NCBI GenBank assembly: GCA_013407085.1
Contig: JACCGJ010011163.1
Coordinates: 32,324-96,323 of the forward strand
DNA: 64,000 nt
DNA from: Atriophallophorus winterbourni
Lineage: Eukaryota; Platyhelminthes; Trematoda; Plagiorchiida; Microphallidae
Direction: 5' to 3'
Below are positions 48,401-55,600 of this stretch, piece after piece. Position numbers and translations under genes: made by a program. Below the pieces are notes generated by a model. It had not been told where the DNA came from, did no database searches, and worked only from the letters and a program-made list of their open reading frames with translations. Each line of letters opens with the position of its first letter. Positions within the stretch are counted from its first letter, which is position 1.

Positions 48401-49052
48401 CCTACCTGATGAGGGCAAACAGCACGAAACCGGGACTGGGGTGTATGATGGAAATGCAAGAAAATGCACATTAGTGCTGATCATACTTTTTGTGCGTTAA
48501 CTCAATTCACGTGATATTGCTTACGAAAAAGTTTATTCCCATTATGGCAGCAATCATTGATGGACTTCAAGAAAAGGCATTGATTGGAATCGTGAACGAA
48601 AGGAATTTGAACATTTTGAATGCCACCGACTCTTATTCGATCTCCAAACAATGAAAATGGTGAACTTCTGAGACCACTAATTTATGTTATGGAAGATGGG
48701 AAAGAAGAAAACAAAATGATAACAGTTTAGAAAGAGAAGATCGGTCAGTTGGTACTTACCAAAATATAGCATTCACGATAGAAACTTGGTGATTAAGCAA
48801 AATGCATTGGAATATCAAGAACAGCAGGACACCAACCACCAAGCGGTAGACTTACCGGTTCTTGTCCAGCTCTCTTTCCAAACGTCTACGTAGCCTGAGT
48901 AAATTCCAAGCGCGTTTCATTTTACCCTGTGTGGACTGCTTCATTGATTCACGGTGATCACATTCCTCGGGTAGCGGATGACCGGAACCAGGGAGATCAG
49001 GCGATGAGGATGAAGTCATTTTCTCGACTGAACAAGCAGCTCTCGCTCTCAT
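18267..49052 (-). CDS. OTOP: Otopetrin-family proton channel, seven exons
   Basis: Otopetrins are 12-TM plasma-membrane proton channels. Exons, in transcript order: 49052-48856, 43082-42944, 40890-40767, 34671-34514, 27566-27356, 22116-21691, 19096-18267. Phases 2,2,0,0/1,1/0,0/1,1/1 all agree and the sum is 2085 nt (694 aa plus TGA). Family signatures seen: QTYFLFKYH (exon 4), THLAVVNLCHW (exon 5), PFLFPLAIEYSL (exon 6), NGLFLGF, FLVITNLALWLINTFE and RFHSTVCLTQIW (exon 7). I count membrane segments 1 (exon 2), 1 (exon 3), 2 (exon 4), 1 (exon 5), 1 (exon 6) and 6 (exon 7), giving 12. The start is the first ATG after an in-frame TAA; a second Met lies 11 codons on. The N-terminus is cytosolic and basic. 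Introns are loaded with CR1 and hammerhead repeats, none of which breaks an exon. Least certain are the donor of exon 2 (GAG/gttcgt) and of exon 5 (gtgtga). Confidence 0.85.
19100..21360. other. Otopetrin intron 6, first part
   Basis: AT-rich sequence without a recognised repeat or coding exon. Confidence 0.5.
21365..21478 (-). repeat. Solo CR1 3' end and (TA)n tract
   Basis: tcaagatttatagttgaaaa then aactttacaataaccatag is a CR1 terminal block; a pure TA run follows at about 21434-21477. Confidence 0.65.
21691..22116 (-). CDS. OTOP: Otopetrin exon 6 (TM6 and loop)
   Basis: Residues 278-418. N-glycosylation-like NTT lies near the start, then a Cys and PFLFPLAIEYSLVSGTLFY, the conserved helix of the family. 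A long Ser/Gly/Pro-rich central loop follows. Acceptor gtttccccag, donor gtaagc. Confidence 0.85.
22120..24275. other. Otopetrin intron 5, part
   Basis: Mostly unassigned. A weak H fragment (tggagactgtaagattaggt) near 22966 and an H 5' module (gattactgtgtgata...atttgaacaccatggtttgc) near 23320-23390. Confidence 0.4.
24280..24940 (-). repeat. Unclassified repeat L, copy 2, interrupted
   Basis: Second copy of the 15.8 kb repeat, cut after cccacaac-acaagagaagccg by an H insertion (24378-24526) and resuming at cccaagacaaatatcg. 24941-26320 has no recognised feature; a 85-codon plus frame at 25733-25990 has no identifiable domain. Confidence 0.55.
24378..24526 (-). mobile_element. H repeat with perfect 13-bp TSD
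   Basis: 149 bp between two copies of acaagagaagccg (24365-24377 and 24527-24539). Same modules as the 14.8 kb copy: ggggatgtgagcaacac 3' end, gaatcacatagtgattc hairpin, gttatacttgaatgccactg 5' end. No hammerhead core. Long TSDs fit target-primed reverse transcription by a LINE. Confidence 0.88.
26323..26830 (+). repeat. G repeat, plus sense
   Basis: gcctctgacaaccaa, gcggaactgcttctac, agatggagctcgtc, ccgctgccttgcgg, then a second GC-rich module (aggctcgggtggggatccc, ctacttcgctatggcaacc) shared with 43.3 and 61.0 kb. Confidence 0.65.
26985..27125 (+). repeat. CR1 3' end
   Basis: ctttaaaccataaatcttga with a duplicated ttgaatctt tail, typical of the CR1 ends in this window. Confidence 0.5.
27356..27566 (-). 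CDS. OTOP: Otopetrin exon 5 (TM5)
   Basis: Acceptor with a long pyrimidine tract ending ctcctccacag. Encodes VHEFAVRTAFTHLAVVNLCHW, matching the H-x-x-x-x-N-x-C-x-W helix of otopetrins, then an extracellular loop. The phase needed by exon 6 requires the donor gtgtga at 27355; the stronger gtgagt two bases later would shift the frame. Confidence 0.8.
27570..28645. other. Otopetrin intron 4, part
   Basis: No recognised coding exon or repeat. Confidence 0.4.
29517..30101 (-). pseudogene. CR1 reverse transcriptase
   Basis: ACYSNISKVFDRVHHSLL (motif A with the usual Asp replaced by Asn), SGVPQGSLLGPILCLICIN (motif B), VHFADDVKIW (motif C intact). The N-terminal RT part (30.1-31.1 kb) is broken into several frames. 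Confidence 0.85.
31119..31742 (-). pseudogene. CR1 APE endonuclease
   Basis: YTNAQCLRNKIAEL (N), IIAVTETWFND (Glu motif), RTGGGVAVYYH, IYRSPTS, LIMSDFNLPQL (Asp motif; usual GDFN reads SDFN). The catalytic Asp/Asn pair is kept. Confidence 0.85.
32740..32997 (-). pseudogene. CR1 ORF1 zinc-finger region
   Basis: CRNCSQTCHTKCDK and CYVCEHCRTKP give a PHD/LAP-like C-x2-C ... H-x3-C ... C-x2-C pattern found at the start of CR1 ORF1 proteins. The frame is lost after about 85 codons; a following helical stretch (32634-32846) is in another frame. Confidence 0.7.
33836..34350 (-). mobile_element. G repeat, full unit with (AAAAC)n tail
   Basis: About 515 bp, minus sense. The 3' end reads TTGAAGCCGACTCATCC...GAGATAGTCGCACAAAAC with a short AAAAC-type tail (text gttttgtttgttttgttttg). 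That end resembles the RTE 3' end (TGAAGCCGGCTAATCC...CAGCCGCACAAAAG), while the body matches the sequence 5' of RTE copy A. No ORF of its own. Read as a non-autonomous RTE derivative. Confidence 0.7.
34514..34671 (-). CDS. OTOP: Otopetrin exon 4 (TM3-TM4)
   Basis: Encodes FGLGLMINDGFNLSS and, after a Cys-containing loop, HVLRLVWVLWQTYFLFKYH, a recognisable otopetrin helix. Acceptor ttcaag, donor gtaaga; phase 0 out, joining directly to exon 5. Confidence 0.85.
34680..35480. other. Otopetrin intron 3, part
   Basis: No recognised feature. Confidence 0.4.
35485..35660 (-). repeat. R2-type repeat with broken hammerhead
   Basis: catttgcatgtacacactcc, gaccggtttcgtgctgtttg, then ggacagtaggatcag and aggttgcgctta. 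The core CTGATGA is changed to CGTTGAT on the minus strand, so the ribozyme is predicted dead. A further fragment of the same repeat starts at about 35700. 35760-38040 shows nothing recognised. Confidence 0.6.
38040..38700. pseudogene. RTE-like RT fragment with internal inversion
   Basis: Plus strand 38078-38120 reads DLDYADDMAVFG (motif C); the same block recurs on the minus strand at 38213-38255. Plus sequence after 38260 is related to AATKADLEI...FIPSDQAFRAVRS, equivalent to the post-RT part of copy A, and minus 38400-38690 continues degraded. A rearranged relic. A CR1 3' end (attcaagaatatatggt) follows at 38806-38880. Confidence 0.55.
39203..39230. repeat. (TTTA)n microsatellite
   Basis: Tandem tttatttatttatttattt in otopetrin intron 3. 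Sequence on either side from 38880 to 39830 is otherwise unassigned. Confidence 0.8.
39830..40440 (-). pseudogene. CR1 3' fragment
   Basis: Minus strand NCRRYSYLVRVCF in the CR1 C-terminal region, with upstream sequence matching 45.0-45.6 kb (catgaccggcctcaggtatg / catgactgttctcaggtatg; agtttgcatttgttgaa). Heavily decayed. Confidence 0.55.
40484..40560 (-). repeat. H-type hammerhead module, fragment
   Basis: Minus strand: GGCTCACTGAACCT, CTGATGA, CGGC-AAACA-GCCA, GAAACC. The core is intact but the 3' half of stem I is lost (ends ccacaaag). Lies against the CR1 fragment. Confidence 0.55.
40767..40890 (-). CDS. OTOP: Otopetrin exon 3 (TM2)
   Basis: Acceptor ctcatcacag, donor gtaagt. Encodes one hydrophobic helix (QYIGAILALAYMQALIYYY) and a polar loop. 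Phase 0 in, phase 1 out, matching its neighbours. Confidence 0.75.
41360..41440 (+). repeat. CR1 3' end
   Basis: tattgtaaagttaattgctt then cgtaaatcatgaatcttgaa. 41441-42940 shows no recognised feature; a 96-codon plus frame at 42540-42830 has no known domain. Confidence 0.6.
42944..43082 (-). CDS. OTOP: Otopetrin exon 2 (TM1)
   Basis: Residues 67-112. A T-rich acceptor ending tttgatag precedes it, and the phase fits exon 1 exactly. It encodes a first membrane helix (NLLLILAVMECICGFVFPI) and an outer loop ending HKYYVE. Donor gttcgt is non-optimal. Confidence 0.6.
43328..43795 (+). repeat. GC-rich repeat related to G module 2
   Basis: ctccactgccttgtgggtaa, ggctcggggtgggaccccct, ctcccctacttcgg, ccgggtactatcatgcc; the same 3' blocks as 61.0 and 26.65 kb. 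Likely leader sequence of another RTE family. Its high GC contrasts with the intron around it. Confidence 0.55.
43908..43955 (+). repeat. H repeat 3' end
   Basis: gtggtgtgtaagtgcggggg and atgtaagcaacacattact, the H terminal module only. 43956-44860 otherwise unassigned. Confidence 0.55.
44865..46285 (-). pseudogene. CR1 fragment, RT to 3' end
   Basis: 5' part reads GVIPTDWKRGIISPIYK, then decayed RT, then IQTIYHCSTKLVLSIRNKPYKERIAHPNLFDFSHRRISGD (45093-45419 frame) and 3' sequence near 44865-45060. Truncated 5' end joins the R2 hammerhead repeat at about 46285. Confidence 0.75.
46288..46470 (-). repeat. R2-type repeat with intact hammerhead core
   Basis: tccatttgcatgaatttctt, acacacaccca, gtttcgtgctgtttgcactc, cagtaggatcag, caagttgcgcttgcatgcca. 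Same module order as 35.5 kb. Confidence 0.65.
46328..46368 (-). ncRNA. Hammerhead ribozyme motif, intact core
   Basis: Minus strand CCCCAT (stem I), CTGATGA, GTGC-AAACA-GCAC, GAAA, CCAGTC, then GTTGGG. Stem I keeps four or five of six pairs; stem III (ACCAGT) loses one pair of the palindrome. All invariant core bases are present. Confidence 0.65.
46929..47035 (+). repeat. H-type module, hammerhead lost
   Basis: gttgcaaggctccctgaacc, actgtctccacc, gtcagaaaccggttgtggtg, gagggatgtgacc. The CTGATGA to stem II block is replaced by a short acaccagt. Confidence 0.5.
47751..47932 (-). mobile_element. H repeat carrying a hammerhead, perfect 13-bp TSD
   Basis: 182 bp flanked by tggaactattgat at 47738-47750 and 47933-47945. 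In minus sense it has a perfect 21-bp inverted repeat (47879-47899 with 47913-47933, 13-nt spacer), then ggctcactgaacctgat, the hammerhead, and the shared ggggatgtgagcaacac 3' end. It interrupts a CR1 coding region. Confidence 0.9.
47787..47827 (-). ncRNA. Hammerhead ribozyme motif in H repeat
   Basis: Minus strand: CCAC, CTGACGA, CGGC-AAACA-GCCA, GAAA, CCGGTA, GTGG. CCAC/GTGG is a perfect stem I, ACCGGT the palindromic stem III, A17 the cleavage nucleotide. Stem II keeps three GC pairs, but its first pair is C-A rather than G-C, so activity may be reduced. Confidence 0.6.
48375..48465 (+). repeat. R2-type repeat with near-intact hammerhead
   Basis: Plus strand CCTAC, CTGATGA at 48406-48412, GGGC-AAACA-GCAC (one mismatch), GAAAC, CGGGAC (cleavage site altered), TGGGGTG. 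49060-50180 shows no recognised feature. Confidence 0.55.
48856..49052 (-). CDS. OTOP: Otopetrin exon 1 (N-terminal cytosolic)
   Basis: Residues 1-65 plus two bases. ATG at 49052, with an in-frame TAA two codons upstream; an alternative ATG lies at 49019. The segment is hydrophilic and ends in a basic stretch (LRLRRRLERELDKN). Donor CG/gtaagt at 48855. Assigned by position, phase 2 and the typical pre-TM1 basic character rather than by direct homology. Confidence 0.6.
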
Positions 49053-50182
49053 AAATTAGAAGCTAGTTCACATACGACTTCGTTTATAACCATTCCAATT
49101 CGATACTGTTCTAAGCGATTTGTTACAACGTATCACCAAGGTACACACTGACCAGTGCATGATTGATGAAACGATAAACAAATCACAATCAACTGGTCAA
49201 TCACAAATGTTTACTACACCATGACAATGTGTGTGGATGATGTGTTACATGGCTTAAGGATAGCCATTTGGCGGAATCTGACAAGACCTTAATGAAGGAA
49301 AGAGCATGCAATTCAATATCAACAATAACTTGTCTACGTTTAAAATCTCGGTGAAAACTCCGGACAGACCATGCGAAGCGTCGCATGATTCGTTGCTCAA
49401 CAAACCGTATTTATAACTGCTTAAATACGAGTAGATTTTAGACATCGTGTGAGCTTCCAGCATCGAACTATGTGGCAAATAGGAAACGTGGGGAATAATC
49501 TACTTAGTAGACTAAATAAAGCAGATTTGCAATCCAAAATCAGAGGCCGAATAAGCGCGGTTAATCAACATTTTTAGGAACAAAACGAATTCAGGTGCAA
49601 ATCAATTAACAAAATCAACGAAAGGAAACAATTTAGCTAAAGCCACAGCGATTCACCATAAGCCAATATAGATGAGCAAAATAAGCGTGTCAGCTACATC
49701 AGACAAATGTCGTGGAAATGCTATGCTGTAATTGAAGCAGAGGAGTTAAAAGAATAAGAAATAGACTTATCGGTAGCGAAGTAGAAATAAAATCACAGGT
49801 TGACGCAAAAAGTTGGCTGGGTTATGTAACGCGGAGGCAAAGCAAACGTTTTCCAAAATGACCTTGTTGTAAAGCTGGCGAGTATCTGACTTGGACCAAG
49901 TAGACGGAGTTAAGGCGAACCAAATTGGAGGCTGTTATTCTCTCGAATTCGAATTCATGGCAGTCTTTTGCAGGCGTCTTCTGATTGTGCTGCATTAATC
50001 ATCAATACTCGCAAGTTGATTACCATGCAAAGATTGTGGCTGCTCAGTAAGAACCACAAGAAAGCTACCGTGATGATGTGACTCAACTGGTTTACAAGTT
50101 GATGGATTACATGCTTCAGTCGATGTGTAGTCATCCATTTTTCAGATTCATTAGCTTTTTAAGTTCACCTCATCTCTTCAGG

Positions 50183-50409
50183 ACATTACTATGTCAAGAT
50201 TGAATGATATTCGAGCAACCGATGTGACCCTATCTTCAATGCAAAACAAAAATGAAAGCCGACGAAAACTTTCAAATATAAAAGGCCCGGAAGGACATAA
50301 GTACATTTGGTACCAAGATTCCATCACCACTTGGCTGCGAACGAGAGCTTGTAACATTTTCTTAGTAGATCCATCGTTTTTGGTTACAACCTGCAAACCA
50401 CCAGAGTAA
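50183..50409 (+). other. Possible 3' exon, unknown gene
   Basis: A pyrimidine-rich acceptor (acctcatctcttcag) at 50182 is followed by a 75-codon frame (DITMSRLNDIRATDV ... VTTCKPPE) to a stop. No domain is recognised and no partner exon found. The opposite strand is also open, so this may be chance. Confidence 0.15.
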
Positions 50410-50529
50410 TCACTCAGACTGTAATCCCAAAAGTGTAACATATGTGAGGTACCACGAAAATCACGTTTCTGCTATGTCTGGTGATACTATTCTAGGATAG
50501 GTTAACATGCTTTGGCTGTTCCTACGTGT

Positions 50530-50645
50530 CATGGCGCAGCCTGATGTTCCCACAGCCCACGTGAAACTCCTGCTTGTGTGGCACTTTGCCTAGACCCGTG
50601 CTTGTGAGTTCTTCCATCGTACCTGCCCCACTATCTTGGTGACTG
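50530..50645 (+). repeat. P repeat fragment
   Basis: cagcccacgtgaaactcctg, ggcactttgcctaga, cccgtgcttgtgagttcttc: the tail-proximal half of P. Confidence 0.5.
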
Positions 50646-50947
50646 TAACAATCCACTTTGCTGGTTTGTCTTTTTTATGAATTGTTTGGCACCGCATTGC
50701 AGCAGCTTAAGCTTAGCAGCCTGACATTCTGGGTAACTGGACGAGTAGTTGTCACGAGTACCGTATTAACGGAACATATTTGGTTTACGGCTTGAACTTG
50801 TTCTCTTAGTGCTGGACGTCAGATGGTCTACATCGTATGCGTGATATTAAATCCCATGGATTAGGTACAGAAATCCGTCACGTTGTATGAGGGATTCTTT
50901 TTCCAATGTTTCCTTTCGAATGTCTGGTTTGATCAGCGTCAACATGT

Positions 50948-51183
50948 GGCTTCGCGCCTTTCCGCAATCAGGTAACCCACAAGGTACCGGGGGGTTGAAA
51001 TCAAGATTTTCCTTCCCTTGAATGGAGAGCCAGTAGCTGACGAACATTATCTACTCGGAGAAAGCTGGTTTCAAGACGCCAGTCACCCACCCTCATCCTT
51101 TATTTTGTCAGCGAAAGCAGTTTCACCGGACTTATGGAAGCCACTCGTACAGACCAGGAGCTGGACTTGGCTGTCAGAGGTGC
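50948..51183 (-). repeat. G repeat fragment with adjacent H end
   Basis: caatcaggtaacccacaagg, gattttccttccctt, ccagtagctgacga, gccactcgtacagacc, ggacttggctgtcagagg. An H 3' end (aatgtgttgctcacatcccc) follows at 51235-51265. Confidence 0.55.
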
Positions 51184-51349
51184 ATTTTAAAAATGTAGTG
51201 TTCTGTGTAAAATGGCAATGTGCATTCTATTAAAGTAATGTGTTGCTCACATCCCCATCCAGCCGCACAGGCGTCGATGTCGTAGTAGGGTGATTATGAT
51301 CTGTAGACCATCTGTAGAAAGCATTGGTAACTTTGTCAATCACACTATA

Positions 51350-51850
51350 TGTTCAACACACAGTGAATGTTTCGTAAACGGAAAGCATTAAGCTTCCGTG
51401 CGTGGATGGTAAAGCATTTAGTATGCCATCGTCTTTGTTCTCAAAACCAAATTGCGGTTGTTTCAACGGGGACAAGATGGCAACTGCTCTGCCAATCCAC
51501 TTATCAACCTCCGTATCGAGCAAGAGGTGATCCGCAATGGTAAAACCAAGATATGTGAAATGATGTACTGGTTCAAGCTGACAGTTTCTAACAGTGATGA
51601 TTGGAGGCGATACAGACCCTTGACCAAGGACTTTGGTCTTGCTCATGTTGATTGTTAGCCCAGTCTTTGCATGCCCTCGAAAAACATTCAATTGGCGACT
51701 GAAAGTGTTCTTGAGAGTGAGCAAAACTGACTGCATCATCGGCAAACAGCAGGCTACGGAAAAGCACATCCTTTAACGTGATTTGTGCTCTCAATGGGTT
51801 TGGGTTGAAAAGGTTGTCATCACATCGTGTGCGTAGGTAAATACCTTATG
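51350..51850 (-). pseudogene. LINE reverse transcriptase C-terminal fragment
   Basis: Frame 1 reads LLFADDAVSFAHSQEH (motif C); after a shift GLTINMSKTKVLGQ and VHHFTYLGFTIADHL. Type is RTE/CR1-like but distinct from copies A and B. It lies between otopetrin exon 1 and the ARH3 stop, with 51850-52467 otherwise unassigned. Confidence 0.7.
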
Positions 51851-52467
51851 TTCTCGTCCAAAAAGTGTGCTCGTTGGAATACACAATTGGATTCATTCGG
51901 GAACCATTGTGACACGTTACCCCAGTCTAAATCATTCCTCCAATGATGTTATTATGTTTTACTTTTGGTAAGCGGGATCCTCACTTGCTGAGCAGATGTG
52001 CACACCAATTATTGCTATCCAATTGACACTGTAAATAGTAAGAGTCCTTAGATATCCATGGCAAGCGGGATTTACACCAACCAGGAGACAGTGTAGATAA
52101 AATTAACCTGAACGGCATAGGCTCGCAATATCAATACTAGTAACGAAAACCTGATCACGGAAAACATCTTTGCTCGTGTAATTGTATGAGCTAACAACCA
52201 AAAATATTTGGAGATGTCGGACGCAGCAAGTGCCCCAAACAAGAGCCAAAACATCTGCTTAAAGCAAAACGACTCACTACAAGTAGTAACAACAATGTGG
52301 GAACCAAAGTCCATGTTCAATCAAAGGGGATAGATGAATTGTTTATTGTATTACAAGATGCTAAAATCATATAGTGGTTAAAGTATTATCAGAAAAAATA
52401 TTCATGATCAAAAATCAAGGAACACAATCACAGCCAACGAGGGAATAATCCGGTTGCCAGGGCAAAT

Positions 52468-52686
52468 TCAACGGGCCGGTCGATCCGCCAACCACGTGGC
52501 CATATCTTGAATCTCATTGAAGCCTTCACAGCGAGACAGAATCACCCCGGGCATGGGAGAGTCTGGACCCGGTGTGGCAGACGAGCAGCCCACAAGACCG
52601 CCAGCCAGCGAACAAGCCATGGTACCGATAGTGTCCGTGTCCCCGCTGAGACAAATGCAGTAGACCAAACACCGTAACGGTATGGA
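52468..52686 (-). CDS. ADPRS: ARH3-like exon 6 (stop)
   Basis: Contains SGDTDTIGTMACSLAG, the C-terminal metal-binding motif, then SRCEGFNEI and the end of the protein at TGA 52470-52468. Acceptor cgtttcag. Confidence 0.92.
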   Translation of the reverse strand, partial: SIPLRCLVYCICLSGDTDTIGTMACSLAGGLVGCSSATPGPDSPMPGVILSRCEGFNEIQDMATWLADRPAR

Positions 52687-55600
52687 CTGAAACGAGGCGA
52701 AATGGGGCGGGTGTCAGCAGGGATCCCCACTACATGCGAACTACGAAATCAGGGAAACTCACCGTCACATCAATGCCCTCGATTGGCTTCAAGGAGAGTA
52801 AGAAAGCGTAGAGAGCGGTCGGGACGGAGTTGATCGCTTTCAGATCGTTCCCTACAAGGGAAACCATGAAAAGGAGAGGTGAGAAACACGGTAGGCAGGT
52901 ATATATTATTTAAACAAGATTTACGTGTACGAACATATATCTAATGAGGAAAAGTATCAAAAACAAAGATCGAGATGGGAAGATAGCGCCGACGACGAAA
53001 TAGAAAAATAGGTAGATATTTGAGTCATGAATGACCCGCGAGCAATCCTAACAGTATTTCACCCCTATAAGCTGTGACAATTTTCCCATGCAGTAGTATA
53101 AATTGATAATGCACACATTTGCATATGTAATGTTTATGAACTCCGAGGACACACGACGAAATGTGCGGAAAGAAGTAGTGGTTTCATCATTTGTGGTGTG
53201 CGAATTTCGCCACGGTGTTCCCCATGCTGGGAGAGGAAAGCTTGTTATGATGCGTGAGAGTGAAAGCCACAAGGAAGCTGTCATGATGAGATAACTCTAG
53301 TCGTTCACAAAACATGCTTGAATGCATGTTCCATTCGAGGAGTAGGTACCTCATCCTAATGTTTCTGTGCCTAATCTTGATTAAGCTCACAGCTTTCACG
53401 CCCAACCCTTTCCCATGGTTGTGCGGGATTTGAACACTCGACTATCTCCTCCGGGAGGATGAGTCAGCTTCAACGAAGATTCTGGGGAATTTGAGTACAA
53501 AGCGGCGTCCCCAGCACCACTCGGCGTTTGTTCGAGTCAGCTTCTCTAGCCTTTACACAACCAAGTGCTACCTGCAAGGCAGCAGAGAGTTGCCAGAAAG
53601 AGGTCGTGTGCACCAACTAACCGTCTACCAGACTCTGTTTCACATTTTTCCTCAGGGTTTTCTCCCGAAGCCTTTCCCGAGATCGGGTATCCCGCAAGGC
53701 AGCGGAGGTTAAAAATCAGGGTTTTTCTTCCCTTAGATGAACTGCCCTCCCAGACTATCGAGCTTCATCTGCCCGAAGCAAACTGGTTTTCAGGCGCCAG
53801 TCACTCGTCCTCGCCCCTTCTCCTGTTTGCACGGATGTGCAATCGTGCAGCATTTATGTGCTGTGCGGCTAACAACGTGCTAAATTGATTGGCCAACGGT
53901 AGTGAGCTACATGCTTAAACACGCTGGAGTCTCACTACCATTTCTATTTCCTCCCTCATATCTGTCTAGGCCTGGGAAACCTGACAGCATCTTAGCCCAC
54001 GTGCAGTCTCTGACTGCGCGGCACTTTGCGTCGATCAGGCTTGTGCTTCCATACCATACCTGTTGGTAGAAGCAGTTCCGCCGGGCTCGGGGAGCCACTC
54101 GTGCAGGCCAGAAGCAAGACTTGGTTGTCAGAGGCAGTTTGAGACGCATGCCTTAGGGGAGCATTTTTTAAACAGTGGGAGCTTATCCCCACTGCAACCC
54201 TAGGCTATGATATCCTTTGTAATGCTGTGTGTGATAATAGTGTTGGGCAACGTTGTGGAAGCAACAATCGAATGATCGGTCGACAAGTTGTTGCACTGCA
54301 CGGCTGCTTAGCCTGAAAATATGGTTCAGTTATGTGTACGCTCAAGGTTATTCACCATGTTTCATGGTTTACAAATGAATTAGTGTGACAATAATCAAGA
54401 GTGAAAATTCAGATGGAGGAGAAAGTACGCTGGGATTGAATATATGATGTATGTATGTATGTATATGTATGAAAGCACAAGCCTGATCCAGGCAAAGTGC
54501 CGCACAGTCAGAGACTGCACGTGGGCTAAGATACTGTCAGGTTGCCCAGGCCTAGACAGATATGAGAGGGTAAATAGAAATAGAAATGGTAGTCAGACTC
54601 CAGCGTGTACTCGCATGCAGCTCACACCGTTGGCCAATCAATTTAGCACGATGTTAGCAGCACAGCACAGAATGCTGCAGATTGCAATCCGTGCAATTAT
54701 ACTCAGGAGATGAAGGACCTGGTACGAGTCCTTCTCGTCCTCATTTCAGCCTAAAATCATGCAAGTTATCCGTAGGGTTATTGTTCGAAAGTGAGGTGTT
54801 CTGCGTAAAACAGACACGGATATAATGAGAACGTATGATGCAGTATATGTGGGATAGGAGCACGAGAAACCTATAATAAAATGTGTATGTGAGTTTAACA
54901 TGCCTCATCGTATGAAAATCCGATGTAGGGGATGGTATGGTGTATAGAATATTCTTTAAAGAAGGATAAGTTCCCTCTGATTCGCCAGTAGAAGACGAAT
55001 ATATTAAGGTAAGCGATCCTTGCTTGATACGGTTTGTTTTACATGTTCAAAACAAGCGTTGTTCATCGCTTGGCTACACTAGTTCGATTTGTTTTTGGTT
55101 CAAGGAACCCAAAACTGTACAGAACATTCTATGATTGGACTCGGGTACAGATTTTCATAACCAGAAGAACGCGTAAACGTAAGATTTTCGAGATACGAGT
55201 TTGAGTGGGCAATACTTGTCTGGAGTTAAACACACAAGCTAGAGCATATCCACGCTGTCAAACCATTTTGCATGTTCAGCTTCTCAAAGGTGACTATTTT
55301 GTAAGCAAAGCCAGTTTACTTTCCCACCTTTAGCAGTCTACGCTTCTTCAAGGTAGCCAATGATTAAGCGACCAGTCGCAAAATGTATCAAGAGCTTTTC
55401 GTAAGATTAAAGTTGGGGACGAAATCGCCAAACGGAATACATTGGACTTGGAATTAACGATTATGGATTTCGCCTGATCCGTAACCTGAAACGTTTGAGA
55501 GAAAGTCATGGTAGTGCTCAAGCTGGAGTACTGTCAAGTCGCGTATACATAAAAAGCAGTTTAATAACGACTGTGGCAAAAAGCCTCATAGATGAAACAG

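Noticed and set aside
48764..48855. Hydrophobic frame directly after otopetrin exon 1 (resembles a TM helix)
   Set aside because: An in-frame TAA separates it from exon 1 and its end phase gives a stop when joined to exon 3. Exon 43082-42944 supplies TM1 with correct phases instead.
52072..52320. Hydrophobic 82-codon minus-strand frame just downstream of the ARH3 stop
   Set aside because: No splice sites that fit, AT-rich T-runs give hydrophobic codons by chance; more likely 3' UTR or intergenic.
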